From Ventosimonas gracilis (GTDB lineage: Bacteria; Pseudomonadota; Gammaproteobacteria; Pseudomonadales; Pseudomonadaceae): 38,916 nt of DNA. Positions 33,856 through 38,916 of the stretch are shown piece by piece. The stretch spans positions 1-38,916 of the forward strand of contig NZ_LSZO01000005.1 in assembly GCF_001580025.1 (NCBI RefSeq), read 5' to 3'. The translations under genes and the position numbers were made by a program. A model generated the notes under the pieces. The model made no database searches, was not told the DNA's origin, and saw nothing but the letters and a program-made list of their open reading frames with translations. Every line of letters starts with the position of its first letter. Within the stretch, counting starts at the first letter, position 1.

Positions 33856-36150
33856 ATGGCCTTGGCACACAACCTTGGATTTCCCCGTATCGGCCGCGAC
33901 CGCGAGCTGAAAAAAGCCCTTGAAGCCTATTGGAAGGGCGAGCTTGACGAAGCAGGACTGCGTAAAGTCGGCAGCGATCTGCGTGCCGCGCACTGGAAAC
34001 TGCAACAAGACGCTGGCATTGAGCTGCTGCCGGTGGGTGATTTTGCTTGGTACGACCAAGTGCTGACCCATTCGCTGATGTTCGGCGCAATTCCTGAGCG
34101 TTTCGCGCCAAAAGAGGGCAAGCCGACGCTGGACACCCTGTTCGGCATGGCGCGTGGCGTGCGCGAAAGCGCTTGCTGCGGCGGTGCACACGCGCAAGAG
34201 ATGACCAAGTGGTTCGATACCAACTACCACTATTTGGTGCCAGAAGTTCAGCAGAATCAGCAGTTTAAACTTAGCTGGGAACAACTCTTTGAAGAGGTCG
34301 ATGAGGCTCGTGCACAAGGCTATAAGGTAAAGCCTGTGGTCATCGGTCCAATGACTTGGCTGTGGCTTGCGAAAACCAAAGGAGCGGAGTTCAACAAGCT
34401 CGACCTGCTCGACCGCCTGCTGCCGCTGTACGGCGAGATTTTCCAGCGCCTCGCCAAGCAGGGTGTGGAGTGGGTGCAAATCGACGAACCCATCCTCGTG
34501 CTGGATTTGCCGCAAGACTGGAAAAACGCCTTTGAACGCGCCTACAACCTGCTGCAACGCGAGCCGCTAAAAAAACTGCTCGCCACCTATTTTGGCGGGT
34601 TGGAAGACAACACAGGGCTTGCCGCCAATCTGCCGGTCGATGGTCTGCATATCGATTTGGTACGTGCGCCCGAGCAGTACCCGTCCATTCTCGACCGTCT
34701 GCCCGCTTACAAAGTGCTCTCGCTGGGACTGGTCAACGGCCGCAATATCTGGCGCTGTGATTTACAAAAAGCGCTGCAAACCTTGCAACATGCGCATGAG
34801 CGCTTGGGTGAGAGACTGTGGATTGCGCCATCCTGCTCGCTGCTGCACAGCCCAGTAGACCTTGCCCGTGAAGACAAGCTGGACGCGGAACTGAAAAGCT
34901 GGCTCGCCTTTGCCGCACAAAAATGCGCCGAAGTCGCCACGCTCGCCGCCGCTATCAATCAGCCCGGCAGCCGTGATGCCGCAATTGCCGAAAGTCAGCA
35001 AGTGCAGCAAAGCCGCGCCAACTCCAAACGCATCCACAAAGCTGAAGTTAAAGCACGTCTGGCTGCGGTTAAGCCCGAAGACAGTCGCCGCCATGCGCCT
35101 TTTGCTGAGCGTATTGACCTGCAACGCGCCCGTTTGGACTTGCCCGATTTTCCCACCACCACCATCGGCTCCTTCCCGCAAACCGCCGACATCCGCAAAG
35201 CACGACAAGCCTTTAAACAAGGGCAAATCAGCGAAACGGATTATGTCGAAGCCATGCGCAAAGAAATCCGCCATGCGGTGGACTTCCAGGAGCGCATCGG
35301 GCTGGACGTGCTGGTTCATGGCGAGGCCGAACGTAACGACATGGTCGAATACTTTGCCGAACAGCTCGACGGCTACCTGTTTACCCGCTTTGGCTGGGTA
35401 CAAAGCTACGGCTCGCGCTGCGTGAAACCGGCGGTGATTTACGGCGACCTGTCGCGCCCGAAAGCGATGACCGTCGAGTGGATTAGCTACGCACAAAGCC
35501 AGACGCAAAAAGTCATGAAAGGCATGCTGACGGGGCCTGTGACCATGCTGATGTGGTCCTTCCCGCGTGAAGACGTCTCGCGCGAAGAACAAGCACGGCA
35601 ACTCGCCCTCGCCATTCGTGATGAAGTGGTTGACCTGGAAGCCGCCGGTATCAAAATCGTGCAGATTGACGAGGCCGCCTTCCGCGAAGGCTTGCCGCTG
35701 CGCAAAAGCGCTTGGCAACACTACCTGGATTGGGCGACCGAAGCCTTCCGCTTGACCGCCTGCGGTGTGCGCAACGATACGCAAATCCACACCCACATGT
35801 GCTACAGCGAGTTCAACGACGTGATTGAATCCATCGCCGCAATGGATGCCGATGTCATCACCATCGAAACCTCGCGTTCGGATATGGAGTTGCTCGATGC
35901 CTTTGAGCGCTTCGCCTACCCCAATGAGATTGGTCCTGGCGTGTACGACATCCACTCGCCGCGCGTGCCGCCCGCTTCGGAAATGGCCGCGCTGATGGAA
36001 AAAGCCATGCAGCGCATCCCCGCGCAAAGGCTCTGGGTTAACCCCGACTGCGGCCTAAAAACCCGCGCTTGGCCGGAAACCGAAGCCGCGCTGAAAAACA
36101 TGGTTGAGGCTGCGCAAACCCTGCGTGAGACAGTAACTGAAGCCGCTTAA
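33856..36150 (+). CDS. metE: Cobalamin-independent methionine synthase
   Basis: The 764-residue enzyme transfers a methyl group from methyltetrahydropteroyl-triglutamate to homocysteine, the last step of methionine synthesis. Two barrel-type halves are visible: an N-terminal one starting [28 protein letters not shown] and a catalytic C-terminal one from [19 protein letters not shown]. Zinc-ligand regions are [14 protein letters not shown] (His and Cys) and [10 protein letters not shown] (Cys); a glutamate ligand lies in [18 protein letters not shown]-like sequence. ATG 33856 has GAGGA upstream; the frame is open for 24 more codons but without a ribosome binding site. It ends before a strong bidirectional terminator. 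Confidence 0.98.
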   Translation: MALAHNLGFPRIGRDRELKKALEAYWKGELDEAGLRKVGSDLRAAHWKLQQDAGIELLPVGDFAWYDQVLTHSLMFGAIPERFAPKEGKPTLDTLFGMARGVRESACCGGAHAQEMTKWFDTNYHYLVPEVQQNQQFKLSWEQLFEEVDEARAQGYKVKPVVIGPMTWLWLAKTKGAEFNKLDLLDRLLPLYGEIFQRLAKQGVEWVQIDEPILVLDLPQDWKNAFERAYNLLQREPLKKLLATYFGGLEDNTGLAANLPVDGLHIDLVRAPEQYPSILDRLPAYKVLSLGLVNGRNIWRCDLQKALQTLQHAHERLGERLWIAPSCSLLHSPVDLAREDKLDAELKSWLAFAAQKCAEVATLAAAINQPGSRDAAIAESQQVQQSRANSKRIHKAEVKARLAAVKPEDSRRHAPFAERIDLQRARLDLPDFPTTTIGSFPQTADIRKARQAFKQGQISETDYVEAMRKEIRHAVDFQERIGLDVLVHGEAERNDMVEYFAEQLDGYLFTRFGWVQSYGSRCVKPAVIYGDLSRPKAMTVEWISYAQSQTQKVMKGMLTGPVTMLMWSFPREDVSREEQARQLALAIRDEVVDLEAAGIKIVQIDEAAFREGLPLRKSAWQHYLDWATEAFRLTACGVRNDTQIHTHMCYSEFNDVIESIAAMDADVITIETSRSDMELLDAFERFAYPNEIGPGVYDIHSPRVPPASEMAALMEKAMQRIPAQRLWVNPDCGLKTRAWPETEAALKNMVEAAQTLRETVTEAA

Positions 36151-36165
36151 GACGGCGCCTTCCCT

Positions 36166-36191
36166 GCCCTCTCCCAGATGCGCGAGAGGGC
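36166..36191. repeat. Short palindrome after metE
   Basis: GCCCTCTC (36166-36173) pairs with GAGAGGGC (36184-36191). It resembles the core of the larger palindrome at 29110-29148, so the two may be members of one REP-like family. No T-run follows. Confidence 0.4.
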
Positions 36192-36206
36192 TGCAAAAGA
36201 GGCTAC

Positions 36207-36246
36207 AAAAAACGGCGGCTCGTTTATTTGCGAGCCGCCGTTTTTT
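36207..36246. terminator. Bidirectional terminator between metE and the DEAD-box helicase
   Basis: A 12-bp perfect stem AACGGCGGCTCG (36211-36222) with CGAGCCGCCGTT (36231-36242), loop of 8 bases, has a run of A before it and T after it. It can therefore end transcription from both converging genes. Confidence 0.93.
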
Positions 36247-36278
36247 AGTACGGGCGGTTTTTTAATCCTCGCTGCTTT

Positions 36279-37985
36279 TTAATCCTCCCGGTAGCGGCGC
36301 AGTCCTAGCGCTTTACCGGCCACACGGGTGTTTTTCAGTTTTCCCAGCAGGCGCTCCAAGCCTGCTTCCGGCAGTTCAACCAAACTGTGGGTTTCGCGGA
36401 CTTGAATACGCCCGATGTCGTCGCGAGTGAGGTCGCCTTCGTTAAGAATGGCTCCCAGCAGGTTGCGGGCGGCCACGCCGTCGCGCGTGCCAAGGGCCGT
36501 GCGGCAGCGGGTAAAACCTTCGCGCAGTGGCGGCAGTGCGCGGCTTTCGCTTCTTTCGCCGCGCTCACTTCGCTCACCGCTGCGGCGAGGACTGCGTTCA
36601 CGTGGGCTGCCGCCTGCGGCGGGGACTTGCGGTGCTTCGCGGTCGATTTCAGTCAGTGTCAGCGCTTGTCCTTGGGTGAGGCTGGCGAGCAATACAGCCG
36701 CGAGCGTACGTTCGTTACAATCCAGTTCACTCAACAAGTGTTCAAGCAGCGACTCAAAACGCTCACCGGTATTTTCCAGCAGCGGGCGCAGACGGTCTAC
36801 CAGCCTGCCAATCCGCGCATCCAGCACTTGCTTGGCATTCGGCAATTGAATTTCGGCGACTTTTTGCCTTGTGACCCGCTCGATCACTTGCAGCATGCGC
36901 CGCTCGCGCGGAGTGACCAGCAGCAGCGCTCGACCGGTGCGACCAGCACGACCGGTGCGGCCAATGCGATGCACGTAGGATTCCGGGTCGTAGGGCATAT
37001 CGACATTGAGCACGTGGGTAATACGCGGCACATCCAGCCCACGCGCCGCCACGTCGGTCGCAACGACTATGTTAAGGCGACCATTTTTCAGCGATTCGAT
37101 CACGCGCTCACGCTGGTTTTGCGCAATATCGCCGTTTAACGCAGCGACTTTGTAGCCTTTGTTTTCCAGTGCCTGCGCCAAGTCCAGCGTAGCCTGTTTG
37201 GTGCGAACAAAAGCAATCAACGCGTCAAAGGCTTCGACTTCCAGCAAACGCAGCACGGCGGCGGTCTTCTGGTCGGCATGCACCATCAAATGCGCTTGTT
37301 CGATGGCGGTGACGGTCTGCGTTTTGGCAGCGATTTTGACCTGCTTGGGTTCGCGCAAATGGCGTTCAGCAATGGAGCGGATGGAGGCCGGCAGGGTCGC
37401 CGAAAACAACACGCTCTGACGCTCTTCGGGCATGGCATCAAAGATGACCTCAAGGTCGTCCATAAACCCTAGTTTGAGCATTTCATCGGCTTCATCGAGC
37501 ACCAACTGGCGCACGCTGGAAAGCAGCGATTCGTCGCGGCGCAGGTGGTCGCACAGTCTGCCCGGCGTTGCCACAATAATCTGTGCACCCTGGCGGATGG
37601 CTTTAAGCTGCGGCCCCATCGGCGCACCGCCGTAAATGGCGACGACCTTAACCCCAGTCAAATGCTTGGCGTAGGTTTCGAAGGCTTCGCCCACTTGCAG
37701 CGCCAGCTCGCGCGTCGGCGCAAGTACCAAGGCTTGCGGCGCTCGCAGCGCCAAATCCAGACGGCACAGGATAGGCAGAGCAAAGGCGGCGGTTTTGCCG
37801 GTGCCGGTCTGCGCCTGACCAATCAAATCATGGCCGTCCAAAATCAGCGGAATGGCCTGTTCTTGAATGGGGGACGGCTCTTCATAGCCGGTATCCTGCA
37901 CGGCGGCGAGCAGCGGTGCGGGCAAGCCAAGCGCGGCAAAGCCGCCGCTGGTTGGCTGAATAATAGGGTCAGATGTCACACTCAT
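36279..37985 (-). CDS. deaD: DEAD-box ATP-dependent RNA helicase (DeaD/CsdA type)
   Basis: The 568-residue helicase unwinds short RNA duplexes in ribosome assembly and mRNA decay, typically important in the cold. Motifs are, in order, the Q motif region GYEEPSPIQEQAIP, motif I AQTGTGKT (58-65), PTRELALQV, motif II DEAD, motif III SAT, RGLDVPRITHVLN and HRIGRTGRAGRTGRALL. A charged arginine/serine/glutamate linker (RERSPRRSGERSERGERSESR) leads to a C-terminal DbpA/CsdA-type RNA-binding domain. I chose ATG 37985 (MSVTSDPIIQ); the frame is open to 38207, but the extra residues are non-conserved leader. Start-codon context is unusual: the A of ATG pairs in a hairpin. RhlB or DbpA are less likely given the C-terminal extension. 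Confidence 0.93.
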   Translation of the reverse strand: MSVTSDPIIQPTSGGFAALGLPAPLLAAVQDTGYEEPSPIQEQAIPLILDGHDLIGQAQTGTGKTAAFALPILCRLDLALRAPQALVLAPTRELALQVGEAFETYAKHLTGVKVVAIYGGAPMGPQLKAIRQGAQIIVATPGRLCDHLRRDESLLSSVRQLVLDEADEMLKLGFMDDLEVIFDAMPEERQSVLFSATLPASIRSIAERHLREPKQVKIAAKTQTVTAIEQAHLMVHADQKTAAVLRLLEVEAFDALIAFVRTKQATLDLAQALENKGYKVAALNGDIAQNQRERVIESLKNGRLNIVVATDVAARGLDVPRITHVLNVDMPYDPESYVHRIGRTGRAGRTGRALLLVTPRERRMLQVIERVTRQKVAEIQLPNAKQVLDARIGRLVDRLRPLLENTGERFESLLEHLLSELDCNERTLAAVLLASLTQGQALTLTEIDREAPQVPAAGGSPRERSPRRSGERSERGERSESRALPPLREGFTRCRTALGTRDGVAARNLLGAILNEGDLTRDDIGRIQVRETHSLVELPEAGLERLLGKLKNTRVAGKALGLRRYRED

Positions 37986-38018
37986 TGGGGGATTGCCTCT
38001 TGCTTCGCAAGCCCCCAA
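37985..38018 (-). promoter_or_regulatory. Leader hairpin abutting the helicase start codon
   Basis: On the mRNA, TTGGGGG (38018-38012) pairs with CCCCCAA (37991-37985), and within the loop CTTGC pairs with GCAAG around GAA. The final A of the stem is the first base of the ATG. The only plausible ribosome binding site, AGAGG, sits inside the structure next to the inner stem. Opening the hairpin would be needed for efficient initiation, so it may act as a temperature- or helicase-sensitive switch. This is inference. Confidence 0.5.
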
Positions 38019-38135
38019 GGCTGTGCACCTGCCAGAAACGGCGTAAAAGCCACCCAGCCACCGGTCGGATAAGGGATTTTGCGAAAGATGTTTGCGGTAA
38101 AGGTTCGCGTTGCGAACGTTCAGATGGGGATCTTC

Positions 38136-38165
38136 TGAAGGCAAAGAGCCTGAAGGCAAAGAGCC
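38136..38165. repeat. Perfect 15-bp tandem repeat in the helicase leader
   Basis: CTGAAGGCAAAGAGC occurs twice in succession (38136-38150 and 38151-38165). It lies in the transcribed leader of the DEAD-box gene, next to a 6-bp hairpin GTTCGC/GCGAAC (38104-38118). Confidence 0.8.
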
Positions 38166-38184
38166 GCCAGAAAACCGGCGCGAA

Positions 38185-38190
38185 GTATAC
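38185..38190 (-). promoter_or_regulatory. Possible -10 element of the helicase gene
   Basis: TATACT on the minus strand lies 200 bases before the helicase ATG and is the best -10 match in the region. No good -35 hexamer is found at 16-18 bases; TTGGCG at 38208-38203 is too close. Transcription from here would give a leader of about 190 bases, usual for cold-shock helicase mRNAs. Confidence 0.3.
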
Positions 38191-38308
38191 AGCAAAAAAT
38201 GCGCCAAGGGGAAGTTTTTATTGGCGGCGCGTTAGGGTCATAACGGAAGATACTCCCAATAATAAATGGGTGCTGTTGCCAATGTTCTTTTTATTGCTTT
38301 TAGCTAAA

Positions 38309-38843
38309 ACTCATAGCCCATTTCCAACCAGAACTGGTGGCAGTGGCGAGCTGTTAACGGCGGCACTGGTGCCGTACACGGTCATTCTGTCCATTACATT
38401 AAACACATCGATATTGACAAACGCCTGTTGTTTTTCAAATAGCGATAGTTTGTAACCCAAACGCATATCCCAAGTTAAGGAAGAGCCAAAGATAATTATC
38501 CTGTCTTAACCATTGCTTTTCTTTTTCGCGGCCATTGGCATCGACCAAGTGCGACGAATAAAAATAAGCTGGTATTGTTGAGCGTCTCCCGCTGTAAGAA
38601 AACAGTAAACCGAGGTTATCGCTTACATAGCCTTCCAGACGACCACGAACAAAGGTTTTTTTTCAAATTCGGGATGACCATCGCTCGGCCAACTGCTGTA
38701 GCGCTTCTGTCAACAAACCGGCGGGCAGGGAGATGCCCTCCCCCCGAATCTTGCGCGGCCAGCGTCCGTGGGGACAGCAGCACAGCGAGGCGGATTTTTA
38801 TATTCAAAGGGATTCTAGTAATAATAGGGGTCTTAGGAAGCAA
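38309..38843 (-). pseudogene. TonB-dependent receptor remnant with internal deletion and frameshifts
   Basis: Read on the minus strand, fragments of one receptor appear in different frames. Near 38800 a signal-peptide-like stretch (IRLAVLLSPRTLAAQDS) is followed in another frame by ISLPAGLLTEALQQLAER, the start of an STN (secretin/TonB N-terminal) domain. It then jumps directly to barrel sequence RGRLEGYVSDNLGLLFSYSGRRS (near 38640), then in a second frame WDMRLGYKLSLFEKQQAF and VNIDVFNVMDRMTVYGTSA. The terminal QFWLEMGYEF and stop at 38309 are in a third frame. The plug domain and most of the barrel are missing. An intact relative would be about 800 or more residues and, having an STN domain, would have been a sigma/anti-sigma-regulated transducer. 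Confidence 0.75.
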
Positions 38844-38849
38844 ACGCGA

Positions 38850-38916
38850 TCAAAGCGGCTGTTCACGCAGTAATTTTAGCAAGGCCAGATAGATGTTTTC
38901 ATGTCGATGATTGAAC
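38850..38916 (-). CDS. Possible C-terminal end of an upstream gene (partial)
   Basis: The minus-strand frame entering at the window edge reads FNHRHENIYLALLKLLREQPL and stops at 38850. It is too short to identify. Since it directly precedes the receptor remnant, a FecR/FecI-type regulator or its remnant is conceivable but unsupported. Confidence 0.25.
   Translation of the reverse strand, partial: FNHRHENIYLALLKLLREQPL

Noticed and set aside
37986-38207. N-terminal extension of the DEAD-box helicase
   Set aside because: The extra 74 codons are not helicase-like, contain the tandem repeat and hairpins, and are better explained as an untranslated leader.
1-38916. CRISPR arrays, tRNA or rRNA genes, prophage or toxin-antitoxin modules
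   Set aside because: I looked for regularly spaced repeats, cloverleaf tRNA sequence, rRNA motifs and typical phage or toxin pairs and saw none.

Overview
The window looks like a chromosomal segment of a gammaproteobacterium, probably in or near the Pseudomonadales. The evidence is gene content and order: rplM-rpsI followed by petABC and sspB, fimV followed by truA, dusA next to talB, plus trmA, zapE, nadK, metE and a class I PHA synthase. The genes are mostly moderately GC-rich. I see no rRNA or tRNA genes, no CRISPR array and no prophage. Species-level assignment is not possible from what I can see.

Layout. (1) 1-6964 is a catabolic island for small N-methylated or betaine-type amino compounds. 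One arm (minus strand) holds a solo OpuAC-type binding protein, a DpkA-like imino-acid reductase, a GntR/FCD regulator and a GMC oxidoreductase cut by the end of an IS21-type insertion sequence. The divergent arm holds an Old-Yellow-Enzyme/demethylase-like flavoprotein and a DAO-type FAD oxidase. Two near-identical palindromic operator candidates, 20 bp apart, lie between the arms. (2) 6974-8136 holds an ankyrin-repeat lipoprotein that appears translationally coupled to a tiny leader ORF and a tiny trailing ORF. (3) 8133-11074 is nadK, talB and dusA on the minus strand. (4) 11266-17775 is an RND efflux pair, then trmA (overlapping the pump gene) and zapE. (5) 17923-20914 is a TonB-dependent receptor plus a DUF4198 periplasmic protein behind a Zur-box-like palindrome, closed by a terminator. 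(6) 21011-25372 is rplM-rpsI, the cytochrome bc1 operon petABC, and sspB without its usual partner sspA. (7) 25685-29103 is fimV and truA, separated by a hairpin-rich palindromic element of about 270 bp. (8) 29159-32875 is a PHA cluster, phaB then an unknown AT-rich lipoprotein gene then phaC. (9) 33223-36242 is a RidA-family gene and metE. (10) 36279-38207 is a DEAD-box helicase with a long structured leader. (11) 38309-38850 is a decayed TonB-dependent receptor with its middle deleted.

The core genes form ordinary housekeeping modules. The unusual material lies in the accessory and intergenic parts: the betaine-like divergon damaged by an IS, the metal-uptake pair, the structured fimV-truA spacer, the helicase leader and the receptor pseudogene. 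No clearly new defence or mobile system is visible. The strongest candidates for something undescribed are the fimV-truA palindromic element, the coupled ankyrin lipoprotein unit and the start-codon hairpin of the helicase gene. All assignments come from reading the sequence and remembered family motifs; no database search was run.
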